Part shown: one piece after another, positions 13,166 through 24,400 of the stretch
Layout of the letters: each line of letters opens with the position of its first letter
How positions within the stretch are numbered: the first letter of the stretch is position 1
NCBI GenBank assembly: GCA_012064415.1
Contig: SSNU01000112.1
Location: 1 to 64,000 of the forward strand
From: Gyrodactylus bullatarudis
Lineage: Eukaryota; Platyhelminthes; Monogenea; Gyrodactylidea; Gyrodactylidae
DNA: 64,000 bases
Reading direction: 5' to 3'
The notes under the pieces: generated by a model
Seen by the model: only the letters and a program-made list of their open reading frames with translations
Databases searched by the model: none
Told to the model about the DNA's origin: nothing
Program-made: the position numbers and the translations under genes

Positions 13166-14665
13166 AGTACAATATTTTAGACATTTGACCTAGTGTAGTA
13201 GTTAAGTGTGGAGATTGTATTCTGACACGTCTGTTAATTGTATGTTATCTGACTCTCTTATGAAATTCTAATTTCTAACAAAACTAGTTATGAAAAGACA
13301 ATCTTCATCAAGTGAACCATGAGCATCTGGCTAGTGGACTTGGACGAAATTTTGCAAAATTACTTAAATCGCCCATCGATACGATAAATTTAATCTCCAA
13401 TGTATTTTGACATCATTCCACCAAATTTGGCTTCGAAAAATATATTTTTATGCTTCGGGAATAAGATGAACAAAATTGAAAAAAATATTCAAATTAAAAA
13501 CGTTATTTGACCGATCAAAGTGGTAATATTTAAACTTCGGAAAATTACTGTAGCTGAAAATCTTTTAATACTGTAATTTAAATATTTTATTATTTTAATT
13601 TTCAGTTATTTTCAGTAATTTTTTAACAAAATTGCGTGATTTTGAAATTTACAGTTTTCTATAAATAATATGATAAAATTTGTAAGTGATCCAACAAGTA
13701 ATCATNNNNNNNNNNNNNNNNNNNNNNNNNAATAGAAATACAGCCATTACGCCCGAAATTTATTCTTCTTTCAGATGGTACAAAATTTATTACTCTCATG
13801 TTTTTAATATTTGATTAAATTGCAAAAGTTTAAGAGATGTTTTTTGAAATTTCGAAAATTCGGTTTTTGCCCATTATCTTAGCTCACAGACAGCCAAATT
13901 TTTTTAATGTTGAATTTTACATCAGAATTTAATCACTAGAAATAAAGAGCTGCAAAAAGATTTTCAAATCACCACCAGTGTTATTAATCATTCACAAATT
14001 TCTTCCAAACACTAAAAATTTGCTCACATAAATAGAGAATATTGATTTTGCAAAATGACGCAAAAGAGGTAAATATTCATGATGTTTTCTCCACCAAATT
14101 AAAGACGATTCCTCATAACTCTCAAAATTTTGATAGGTAACAAATTCAGCTCTGAGATCTTTATCATTATTTTCATGAACTATCTCGTTTTCGATAAAAC
14201 TTCTCTGAGAACCTCAAAAGTCTTCTCAGATTTTCAAAAGTGTATATTAATTTAACAAACAGAATTTATTACAATACATATTAATTTGTTTAAAATTTAC
14301 TATTACTGGAAAGAATAATTAGAAAAATTTCCAGTTATTTTCCAGCTACAGTAATTTCCCGAAGCTTAGTAATATTCATGAAAAATAAGAGGAATTTCAT
14401 ATTTAACTATTGAAAAAGCAATTTTAATAGGATGCAAAATCATTTTTGTAACGTTCGAAGAAGAATCCAAGTTAAAATTATGAAAATAAAACATTAAAAA
14501 CGTTTTTAATTTGAAAATCTTATTCCTGAAGCATAGAAAGGTATTTTGAAGCAAAATTTGGTGGGATAATATTAGAATCCTCGGAGATTAAATTTATCAT
14601 ATCGATGGGCGATTTTAGTAATTTTTTCACGTCTATTGGCTTGTAGGTCAAATGTCTAAAATTCG
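13166..14665. repeat. Long imperfect palindrome spanning an assembly gap
   Basis: The left arm ('tttagacatttgacct', 'cgcccatcgatacgataaat') and right arm ('aggtcaaatgtctaaaa', 'atttatcatatcgatgggcg') are inverted copies, and the similarity continues inward to 'ttactgtagct'/'agctacagtaa'. The left arm holds an extra piece (about 13185-13345) that shares 'tgactctctta' and 'atcaag' motifs with the repeat in laminin intron 28. The centre has 25 Ns. It is most likely a fold-back element that defeated assembly. Confidence 0.6.
13706..13730. other. Assembly gap (25 N)
   Basis: A run of 25 undetermined bases lies inside the 13.2-14.7 kb palindrome. Confidence 0.99.
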
Positions 14666-16028
14666 TCCATTTAATTTAGGCATAGAATTCCGTCATCTCC
14701 AAAGCATAGTATAAATTTCCCGTTCAGAAGAGATTCCAATCTTTTACACTTCATTTCTCTGAGAGAGTTTTAGAGAATCATTAGACTGGATAAAATCAAT
14801 AAATTCATCTCGATAAACTATTCAATTCACAAATATTCTCATCCCCTTTTACGATCATAGAGATTTTAGTTTAATGGATAAAACTAGAAGATTAAGTGAG
14901 TAATTTCTTAGGATCCTCTATTAAGCACAGATTGAGAGCGTTGATGATCAAAATCTTGTTTTTTTCGTGTTAATGTATGTGAGAATATCTTCTTTTCTAA
15001 TTGGTATGTGACAAAAATAGGAAAACAGACAGTCATTATGATTGACCCGTTTTAGTCTACACTGAAGCTACACAACGAGTTAATGAAAAACTTTTGTTAA
15101 GAGCATTGTTTTTTTTCTCTTATTTCGCATAAAGTTGGCTTAGTCATTGGGTTAGAGAAGAGAATACGAAAAGAGGAAAAGTATTTACTGATGAGAATAT
15201 CATCACAGAGAAAGGTCTCAGCTCTATCATTCGTCAAACAGGTTTTAGTGAATTAGTTCAAAGAAAGTTTATTTTTTGTTTAAAATGTTTTTTAAAATCT
15301 ATTTTCCAGGGTCATTCCTTTAGAATTTTTGGATCGAAAAACGGCCCAAATTTTGATTAATAATTCATAAACTAAAATAACTCTAAATTCGTAATCAGCG
15401 TGTTTAAAAAACATGTGATAGATAAAAGATTTAATGCGAACCATGTGAAAAATTTTATTAGATGGATAATAGAATCGTTGGTGTTCATTCAAATGCCAGA
15501 GCAATCATATAGAAAGTTAATCAAATTAAAACCGTTGCTAGGTTACTTTTATGCATTTTTTAAACGTCTTCTTAAAAACTAATTTTTCCTGGAGTTGATA
15601 AATCACATTTCTCTACAGTCTTATATGTCACAATTGTGTGTTCTCTGATGGCTGAAAGCTATTGGATTTAATGATCGATAAAAAGTTCCAATGTCTATGT
15701 ACAGAGAGAAGCAGTATTTTTACCAAAATTCTCATCTCTTCCTCCATATTTTTGTAATATAAGTATTCCAAGTGTTATTATTATGCTTTTATATTTTACA
15801 ATTTTATTATCCCTTGTGGAATTGGAATGTAGTTGATAAAATTCACCCAACTTGTTATATTTTTTTGACAGCTACAATATCAAATATTTATCTCATTGAA
15901 TTTCTTTCCTTAGTAAATAAATGAGAAATGTCCGTAAATGGAACTACGATTATATAATATTTGAAAGATTATCCGACTTGCATTAGGAAGACAACCGGAC
16001 AGCTCAACAGAGAAAAAACTATTCTTAA
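14666..16028. other. AT-rich intergenic stretch
   Basis: Two overlapping opposite-strand open frames near 15.3-15.6 kb are uninformative. I see no gene or recognised repeat. Confidence 0.4.
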
Positions 16029-16069
16029 CCCTCGCCCTGGATATCTTAAAAGTTACAAATTTCGTATAT

Positions 16070-16087
16070 GGGGTCCATACGGACCCC
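16070..16087. promoter_or_regulatory. Left subterminal palindrome of the piggyBac element
   Basis: GGGGTCCATACGGACCCC lies 25 bp inside the left terminal repeat. The same design recurs at the right end, so it is a candidate transposase-binding site. Confidence 0.6.
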
Positions 16088-16146
16088 AACCACTTAAACT
16101 CAATTATTAATATAAAATTAGTAGATTTTTATAACAAATAATTTAT

Positions 16147-17766
16147 TCAATCTTTACATTGATCACAAAAAATAGAATAATGATCCTCGCAAACACACTT
16201 ATGACACTTCACACAGTGAGTTCTGACCTTCTTATCTTTTGAACGGTCACATAGATGGCACCTTTCCCGTTTAGCTATCTTCTTGGGAGGTTCTTCTAAA
16301 TTTTTTGATGCGTTGAGTTCTCTTTTCAATGAACTGTTTCTAATTTCGCTATTGTTTACTTCCATTAGCTGATAAGCAAGCTCTTTTAGATATTTTCTCC
16401 TTGAACCCTGTTTTGTGTTCATAATTTCTGGCCATTTTATTGTATAGAGCTTATAAGCGTTCAGAGCTGCGAGATCAATCATGTTCCAAAACAACGTTAA
16501 GGGCCATCTTTTCGTTGATCTTCGACAAGAGTAATTGCCAACAAGTTGATCTAGGGTATCTACACCTCCTTTAGTGCTATTATAATATTCAATTATTTCA
16601 GGCTTAGACTCAGAGTCGTTGGGATTTTGGTGTAGGGAGGAAAGCATAACCACTGGCTTGTTTTTCTTGGCACCAAATCTCATTACTGAAACTTGTCCAC
16701 TGAATAGATAGTCAATAAAACCTTGCTCTATTTTAGATCCTTGGAAAATAGTAGGCAAAAATTTCCTGGATTTACGACAAGTACCAACTAAAGCAGTTTT
16801 CTTTGATAACAAATATTGGGCTAGATCAAAACTGGTGAAGAAGTTATCAGATGTGATTGTTCTTCCTTGGTTCAAAAAAGGATAAGAGAGCTCTTTCACA
16901 ACCCTTTCACCTTGTGCTTTTTCTGGGCTAGTACCTTCTCTACCTATGTAAATTTGAGCATTACAAAGGTAGGAATTTTTCGAGTCACATATAGCCCATA
17001 TTTTTATTCCATATTTAGCAGGTTTTGATGGAATATAGACCTTGAAAGGAAAACGGCCTCGAAATCCAACTAGTTGTTCGTCAACAGTCATTTGTTCTGA
17101 GGGAATATAGGAATTTCGACAGTTGGTGACAAACTCTTCGAATAGAAGTCTGAAGGGTGCAAGTTTATCTCTCGCAGGACCTGTTCCTCTAGTGATCTTG
17201 TTGTCAAATCTTAGAAATTGCTTGATAATTGAAAATCTTGAATAAGACATACATTCTTTTATAAATGCATAACAATGTTCGTCTTCCCAAAGTTCTTCTA
17301 AATCCATATTATTTTGTTTGACAACGCCAAAATATAATACGATTCCGATCCACTTGCGGAGTTCTATTATTGAGATCCTAGATCTCTTGGAATTTTTAGT
17401 ATTCATGTAGTTATTGGTGTGGTTCACAATTTCTTTTATCATAGATGGAGTAATGAATAACTGGAAAAATTCCAACTGTGTGCATTTTCCTCTTGAACTT
17501 TTTGTCAATCCAGGATGTCCCTTTGGTGTGAAAATGTTCTGCTTAGGGGTTCTTGTGATATTATTCCGTTTATGATATTGAATATTACCACATTTCGATA
17601 AAATTATAGGCCCGAATGATATGTCCATATCTGGGTCCTCATCTGATTCATCCCCTTCTACTTCCGTTTCGGTGAAATCTTCTTCCTCACTGTCACTAGA
17701 TTGAAAATCGTTTTCTCGAATACTTTCATTTTCCAAGGTAAGAGATACGTCTTTCTCCTGGCTCAT
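16147..17766 (-). CDS. piggyBac transposase, 539 aa
   Basis: A single-exon transposase that cuts and pastes the surrounding element at TTAA sites. The N-terminus (about 1-55) is acidic and serine-rich, as is usual. The DDE/DDD catalytic core shows the expected aspartates in VDEQLVGFRGR (about 229), SDNFFTS (about 304) and KGGVDTLDQ (about 400). The C-terminal cysteine-rich domain starts with CHLC (about 506) and carries further CxxC and CxxxxH pairs to the end, matching the zinc-binding domain that recognises subterminal DNA. The length is close to the 594 residues of the moth enzyme. All key residues are present and there are no stops or frameshifts, so it may be functional. Confidence 0.93.
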   Translation of the reverse strand: MSQEKDVSLTLENESIRENDFQSSDSEEEDFTETEVEGDESDEDPDMDISFGPIILSKCGNIQYHKRNNITRTPKQNIFTPKGHPGLTKSSRGKCTQLEFFQLFITPSMIKEIVNHTNNYMNTKNSKRSRISIIELRKWIGIVLYFGVVKQNNMDLEELWEDEHCYAFIKECMSYSRFSIIKQFLRFDNKITRGTGPARDKLAPFRLLFEEFVTNCRNSYIPSEQMTVDEQLVGFRGRFPFKVYIPSKPAKYGIKIWAICDSKNSYLCNAQIYIGREGTSPEKAQGERVVKELSYPFLNQGRTITSDNFFTSFDLAQYLLSKKTALVGTCRKSRKFLPTIFQGSKIEQGFIDYLFSGQVSVMRFGAKKNKPVVMLSSLHQNPNDSESKPEIIEYYNSTKGGVDTLDQLVGNYSCRRSTKRWPLTLFWNMIDLAALNAYKLYTIKWPEIMNTKQGSRRKYLKELAYQLMEVNNSEIRNSSLKRELNASKNLEEPPKKIAKRERCHLCDRSKDKKVRTHCVKCHKCVCEDHYSIFCDQCKD

Positions 17767-17853
17767 TATGTTATAAAATGAATCTAGTATAGTTTATGCA
17801 TGCCCGGATAAAATAATGTCATAGAATATCTGACTATAAGTCAATGTCAATAT

Positions 17854-18058
17854 GGGGTCCATATGGACCCCAGTTACTGAAAGTGTTAGGGTAACTATAG
17901 AAGCTAACACCTAAGAAACTAAAAAAAATTTATAAAAATATAAAGTAGGTTGCGTTTTTGAATGTTTATTTAAGGAATAGAAAAAAATTCGGATTGATAA
18001 CTTTAATTTTTTCTCAGTAAAATTCAATAGTTTAATGATTGGGGTCCAATTGGACCCC
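17854..18058. promoter_or_regulatory. Right subterminal palindrome pair of the piggyBac element
   Basis: GGGGTCCATATGGACCCC (17854-17871) and GGGGTCCAATTGGACCCC (18041-18058) match the left palindrome. The second abuts the right terminal repeat. The first lies about 85 bp upstream of the transposase start codon, so the sites could also affect transcription. Confidence 0.6.
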
Positions 18059-18169
18059 ATATCCAGGGCGAGGGTTAAAAAGAACTTTCATCTTGAAACG
18101 ATAATAAAAAGTTTTCAAAATAAAATGTCTGTGTGATTGACATTTAACTCTCTTAAACATGAGTTATAG

Positions 18170-18470
18170 ATGGTGGAATCTGCCAAACCAATTACCAATA
18201 GGGAGCATTCGCTGAGAGTAGCCACAGAGGACCCTGGGGCCGATAGTTGGAAGATAATGTCCTGGACATTTTGGTTACGACGAACAAAGCCGTAACGAAG
18301 GATTCGACCAGTCAGACAGTGTCCATGCGGTGTCCCGGTATATCCCTCAAGGCAAAACTAACAAGGATACTGGGATCAAGGGTTCTGCAATGGAGCATGG
18401 TCTGAGGTGATGTGAATTAACACAAAGGGATTCGGGTCAGAGGCTCCAGCGAAAGACTACAACCTGACTT
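18170..18470. other. GC-richer block of unknown origin
   Basis: About 300 bp just outside the piggyBac element is clearly less AT-rich than its surroundings. It contains an inverted pair (GGTTACGACG/CCGTAAC) and, on the minus strand, GGTCGAATCC, which resembles a pol III B box. No frame is open throughout. It could be part of a SINE or of another retroelement. Confidence 0.35.
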
Positions 18471-18602
18471 TTTATAAATACATAATTTTAATCAAACGTA
18501 TTTTGACTTGGTATTCATGTTTATTTTTATTGCAATAATAGTACATTTCCATGTAAACTTATTAAAGCCAGCATTAATTATTACAGGAAATCAATCCCAA
18601 CT

Positions 18603-19130
18603 ATAATTATTCTTAATTTTGAACCAAGTAGTTTTTCAGGGAGCTGTTCGGCATAGATTGACTATAACGTTATTCGCTTACTTACAATTGTTAATGGTAA
18701 TAAGACGGATATAAATATTGAAAATCTTTGGTTAGAATTGATTGATTAAAGTTGAGAAGAAATCTGATTGGTTCAAGGTTTTGGTTGGGCACACAAGGTT
18801 TTAAGTATCTTTGTTTTTTGAAAAAATCTCACGCCAGAAGAAGAATACGACATGTATTAGAAATATTGTGTGAGTCCAGACTATTTTTATCAGGATAACC
18901 TAAAGGTTTTTTATTCTAATCTTTCCTTCAAGTGATGAATTATATCATCAGAGTAATTACTCTAATAATTCTGATTACTATAACAATCATTGTAATTTTT
19001 ATAATCCTTATTATTCAAGAAATACTACACCTTTCTCTCCCCCTTCTTTTTCTACAGATAGACCAATACAAGCCAGAAGACAACATAGTCAGGTAGCAAG
19101 CGAACAACGTTATAGTCAATATAATTATTC
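18603..19130. repeat. Inverted-repeat element, family B copy 1
   Basis: ATTGACTATAACGTTATTCG (18656) and its inverted partner (ending 19119) form inverted ends, with 'ataattattc' beyond each. One end carries an additional 50 bp ('accaagtagtttttcaggga'). The copy at 31655-31925 has the same asymmetric layout in the opposite orientation. There is no coding content. Confidence 0.65.
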
Positions 19131-19433
19131 TATTCAAAAATTGATTAGCTATGATAATATTAGATTGACCCCGCGTTGAGCTTAAAATCTCACTCTAATC
19201 AATTTTAGATGTACTCTAAAGGATAAAACCAACTTATATAGGCATGCCTAAAATGGGTAGCTTTTATTTGCAGAAACTGTATAACAAAATTTATTTAATT
19301 ACATTTCAAGTCAGCCAGAAAAGTTTGCACATCTTTTAAGTTGTAAGACTAGTTATTTTAGATTTAAATTTGGGTTTTTAGGTCAAAATTTTCTTATTTT
19401 AATTTATCAATTTATTATTTTAAACCAAATTTG

Positions 19434-19457
19434 GGTAGCAGTTCGTTTCAGGTTCAT
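19434..19457 (+). repeat. Merlin terminal-repeat fragment
   Basis: GGTAGCAGTTCGTTTCAGGT matches the outer end of the Merlin element at 47002. No matching partner end was found nearby, so this is a relic. Confidence 0.55.
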
Positions 19458-20574
19458 TAACTTTCAGTAGTCAGGTTTTTTCGCACGGATAAGAGTGAAT
19501 TTCTAACTTTGTATGCAAATGCAAAAATTTATCACAAATAACTTTTTATATTAGCAGAGTACTATCCAAGAAAAGATATCCTGTTAGTCTACAAAAGCTA
19601 AACTACTTTTATTACTAATAGAGAAACGATTGTGTTATAACGAGAGTAAAATAATCCATTTATATCAGAGTAGAAGTTGTAAATGAAAAAAAATTAATAA
19701 ATAGTCAACGTAAAAAAGTCTCAGTGAAATATTACTTGAGTTAACACACTTCATTGAAAGAGGGTGAGAGGGGAATACGCAATACATTGAGTACACCAGT
19801 AAAAAGGGGAATTTGTAGATTAGTGATATACACCCAAAACTCTTGTCTTTCTACCAAAAGAGTTAAGAATTTCATTTTATTCCATTCGACTCGAATCCAA
19901 GGGGGGTGTTAAATATAAAGATCAAAGGATTTTTTTTCAATTCTCGATTTATTCTGTACATATAAAAGAGGAAGGGAATAACTTGTACGGTTATAACAGA
20001 AAGAGTTTCTTCTTCTATTCATTAGGTAACCAGAATACATAAACTACTCATTAGCTATTGCAAGAAAATATTTTATCTTGTGAAAATAAAAACTTTATTT
20101 TTGAAAAACTCAAATGTTCCAAAATCAACGCTAGTTTTCCCCCTTTAAAGACGATACAGACAGAGTATATTGATTTTAATTCAATATCGATTTAAGAAGG
20201 AAAAACTTTTGAGCATGTTTCACATTTTACTGGTTTGATTGATAGAAAATTAATGAAAAAATAGTAGACATTAAAAGAAAATTCTCTTTAAAGATGATAA
20301 AATTTCTTTACACAAACAGTTATGGAATCTGATTTGTAGATTTTTCAAGTTTTTTTATCTAATAGACAAGACATGTTACAAGTCTAGGTAACAAATTATA
20401 ATGTACATATTGAGGAATTTCTTAAAAATAGATCAAAAGAACAAAAATAATGCTCATATTTCATAATCAATTTCTTTTCAATATTTGATGTTGAAAAGAA
20501 ATATTGCATATAGGGAAAATCTCAAAGGGTTTATTTGGCATTGTAATTCCTTCAGAAATAAGATGTATGTATCT
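19458..20574. other. Intergenic stretch downstream of the LysM gene
   Basis: AT-rich, with no supported exon. The minus-strand LysM transcript probably ends here: AATAAA on the minus strand lies near 20531-20537, about 40 bp past the stop. Confidence 0.45.
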
Positions 20575-21292
20575 CTAAGTCTGGTTTTGATCCCTTTCAA
20601 AAAACTAAAAAGAGAATAGGCGACACAAGTTTTACACTTCATTTCCTCACAAGACAATCCTTTAATTTAAAAAAAATACTCACATTGATATCATCGACAG
20701 ATTCGTCATCTGAGAAGGAACCATGACAATTGCAGTATTTAGTCACATCATAATCATCAGAGAAGTATTTTTGACAGGACCCATTGGCGATAGGAACCTT
20801 GATGGACTTTTTGCCTGATAAATTATCATTAGTTAAATTTTCATCTCTATTCAAATCGAGGATAGCCTGTACAGTTGAATTATGCATGGAAGCTATCGTT
20901 TCTAAATTGATGTCATCAGATGTTATAAAGTATTCCTGATAGTCTTTGCCTGATTGGGGACTATTTTCAGGAAGGAAAGTCTTAGACAAGAGTTTTTTGC
21001 ATCGGTGACATTGTTTTAAATCTGAAGAGTCTTTGCGAAAAATAGTGGTATAGAAACATACCTGAGGAAATAGGAGATTTGAGTTTGGGGATTTTTGCAT
21101 TTTCTATTAGATAAGTTGAGACTGATTTTATTTTTGAAGTTAAATTGGGAACTGGAATGTTTTTCAGCTGTCTCCTTTTAAATGTACCAGCATAAAGAGA
21201 TTTGGATCTGTAGAAGGTGAATAATTGAGAAATTACCTTAGCATAAAACTATTTTCATTCCTTTCAGTAGAAGAATTGTCATTACCATGCAT
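20575..21292 (-). CDS. LysM-domain protein, LYSMD-like, 189 aa
   Basis: Four exons in my model: 21292-21237, 21207-21062, 21021-20684 and 20604-20575. The first two introns are 29 and 40 nt. The LysM-like domain (about residues 97-146) starts with YFITSDD, continues through TIASMHNSTVQAILDLN and ends with TNDNLSGKKSIKVPI. This fits the LysM beta-alpha-alpha-beta pattern, and the TND...KK...IP end is close to that of vertebrate LYSMD1/2. The N-terminal SKSLYAGT also recalls their conserved serine-rich stretch. CxxC (CHRC) and CNC motifs flank the domain and are unusual for the family. There is no signal peptide, so a cytosolic location is likely. It is divergently transcribed from the laminin gene with 173 bp between start codons. 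Confidence 0.6.
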
Positions 21293-21465
21293 TTCTAGAT
21301 ACAAATTTGAGAATTTACATTTAAATATTTACAAAAATTGAATTTATATAACTCAATAAAGTTAAAACAAATTTTAAATATGGCGAACTTTTATTGTTTA
21401 TGTCGATGTTGACTTTGCTAATTTAAAATTTTAATTGATTTCAATCATTACAGTCAGCTGTGAAA
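21293..21465. promoter_or_regulatory. Shared divergent promoter region, LysM gene/laminin
   Basis: Only 173 bp separate the two start codons on opposite strands, so both 5' leaders and core promoters must lie here or overlap the neighbouring gene. 'tttcaatcattacag' just upstream of the laminin ATG looks like a splice acceptor, so the laminin leader may be spliced. No clear TATA box is seen. Confidence 0.45.
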
Positions 21466-24400
21466 ATGCGAATAGTTTTATTTTTCCTTATCAGTTTCAT
21501 ATATATTCAAGCAAACTTTGAAGATTATCTTGATGTAGAACCAGATTCTGTGATTATCAGAGACGCTATCATTACAGTTAACTCAACGTGTGGTTTGATA
21601 AAACCCGAGCGATTTTGTCGTCTAACAAAACATCTTGATGAAGAGTAATCAAAATAAATTATTTTTAGCAACATATTTGGAATAGATCCGTATCGAGGGG
21701 GTAATTCTTATCAAGGAAAACTTGATTGCGAATATTGCCAAAACTCAAATCCCTCAAAAAAACATCCCATTGAATATGTAAAAGAAAGGGACAAGAATCT
21801 TTGGTGGCAAAGTTCAACCCTAGCAGAAGGCCTTGAAAATGAATTTGTTACTATTACTATCGATTTGCGTAGGGTATACCAAATTATTTACATCCTGTTA
21901 CACATGGGTGACTCGCCGAGACCTTCAAATTGGATTCTAGAAGGCTCTATCGATGGAAAAGAATACAAACCGTGGGTATTCTTTGCTGAAACTAAATCAG
22001 AATGTGAAAAATACCGTGATTCCTTTGGCATTGATGTGAATATCACTCGACATGAGAAGCCAGCTTTTCTTAAAGATACTGAAGTCTACTGTACTACTGC
22101 TTACAGTCAGCCAGAACGTTTCGAGTCTGGAGAAATTATTATACCATTAACAGTGGACAGAGAATCGACTGTTGAACGTTCACAGAAACCCATATCAAAA
22201 GAATTCATTGACTTCCTTTCAGCTCGTTTTGTTAGAATGAGATTTCAAAAGATTCAGACCTTTTCGGGTAACTGGGTTACTCCGAATGACGACAACATTG
22301 ATGCAACTGTGTATAATAGAGTAAAATTGATATAAACTTATATTTTTCAAGTATTACTATTCAATCAGGAATATAAAAGTTGCTGGAAAATGTATTTGCA
22401 ACAGCCATGCTAGCTCATGTATGCCAAAAGATGTTGATGGTGTCCCAATGGCTGTGTGCCAGTGTGCTCACAACACTTGTGGACTTACCTGCGATAAATG
22501 TTGCCCCTTGTTCAACCAACAGCCATGGGGCCCTGGAAGAGAGTGCGAAAGTAAGGCTTTTTTTATCATTTCTCTCTAGGATGCCAATGCTTTAACAAGG
22601 CAGAAGAATGTACTTACAATAGTACTGTTGCAAATTTACTCCTGAGTCAAAATATTATGGGTCAAATGTCAGGGGGAGGTGTCTGTCTTAATTGTAAGGT
22701 AATTTTAATCAACTACTATTCTTATTTTGCTACCTTAATAATAAGCAGTCGTATTAGGACAATAATTTCAAGTTATTTGACCATATAACCTAGATTCTTG
22801 AAATTTGTAGCAAAATACAGCTGGTAATAATTGTGATCAGTGTATTGATGGATACTATAGGCCAAGGGGTGTCAGCCCGTACGATGAAAACCCTTGTGTT
22901 AAATGCAAATGTTCCAGTTCTGGATCACTCGGTTCTTGTATAACAAACGAAAATCTCGGGGTACGTTCTAGTTGATATTTTTTTATTTTTGAAAAATCAA
23001 TTTTCAAAGCACAAAAGAGGACCTTGGTTGACCTCTGAACGTTTAGCGTGCTGTGTTTATCTATTCTTCATTTTGCAGTCTTCTATGGTTTAAAACATTT
23101 TTTCTTGGGTGTCAATTTGGCCTCAGAATGAAAGAGCGAGGTTATCTATCGAAATATTGTTCAAATTTTTCGTTGGTATAATAAGCTCTGATCGAAATTT
23201 CATCAAGTTTACCATCTTAGTAGGTACATTTTGTTTCTTGATAACTGTTCATCTTTTTTCATTTTTGAAAGTTGTGTCATTTAATCATTGTACGAATAGA
23301 ACTTTTAGAATAATCACTGCATTTGAAAACACTTTATTGCACTCGTGAAATTCTAATTGATTCCTTTGAGATTGAATTTTACGACAGTTTATATAGATTT
23401 TAAAATATTGATAAGCAAAGATATTAATTCCCAATCAACAGGAGCCGGGTGATTGTAATTGCAAGGAGGGCTTTGCTGGTCGCTATTGCGACAAATGTGC
23501 CGAGGGTTATGAACGAGATCCGAATAACCCTGAAGCCTGTGTAAAATGTCCATGTGAAGTTAAGGGCAGCATGTCAGGATCTTCATATAAATGCCAGCCA
23601 GAGTGTAATTGTAAAGTAAGACCTAGATGATTGAAATTAAGAGAAAATAGTTGAATTTCCCCTTCTCTTTATTTAGAAAAATGTTGATTCCAGCACCAAT
23701 TGTAACGAGTGTAAGGCAGGCTTCATAAACTTTGACGAGGAAAACTTTGAAGGTTGTCAAAGTTGTTTCTGCTTCGGTCTCAGTGACAAATGCACAGAAA
23801 TATCAGCTGTTGATTTAGAGGTAAGAAGAAGCATTTAATTGTTTTGTAAAGAGATATAAACCTTTATTTTTCCGCTAGAAATTAAAAGAGGACAAGCTTT
23901 TTGGAGTTGTAAGTTAACCTAATATAACGCAGAATCTGAATAATTGATTGTCATATTCTCAGCCATTCAGTTTTTAGAAATGTTTATATTTTTTCGTGGT
24001 TTCCTTAATCAATTTAATAACTTAAACTGATTATTTTTTAATTCGCTAATAATTTAAAGCATAAATCAATGGAAAATATTACACTCATGATACCGAATGG
24101 AAAGTCAAACTTTGAGAAGAAGCTCAAACCAGTTGACGACATAATCAGTATCTTCAGTACAGAAATCAACGAGGAAATGATCAAGAGTGGAAGCAATGAA
24201 TTTGACGAAACTTTCTATTGGAAGGTGAAAAATGAAGAATTTCTCGGCAATCAGCTGACCCTATACGGGGGCAAATTAGACTCAATTGTCAGATTTGAAT
24301 CTCCATCAGTTATGAAAAAGATTCCAGATGATCCTATTGCCTATGGATATCTACGAAATGTTTGGATTGATCACCCGGACTTGGTTTTGGAAGTAAGCGA

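Larger units (their letters stand above)
16029..18074. mobile_element. Intact piggyBac DNA transposon (2046 bp)
   Basis: Perfect 16-bp terminal inverted repeats (CCCTCGCCCTGGATAT and its complement at 18059-18074) are flanked by TTAA on both sides (16025-16028 and 18075-18078). TTAA is the diagnostic piggyBac target duplication. The element holds one uninterrupted transposase gene on the minus strand and three copies of an 18-bp near-identical palindrome close to the ends. Clean ends and an open reading frame suggest recent arrival and possible activity. Confidence 0.95.

Noticed and set aside
23109..23348. Open frame inside laminin intron 5
   Set aside because: It lies wholly in an intron, has no cysteine-rich LE character and breaks the reading phase of the flanking exons.
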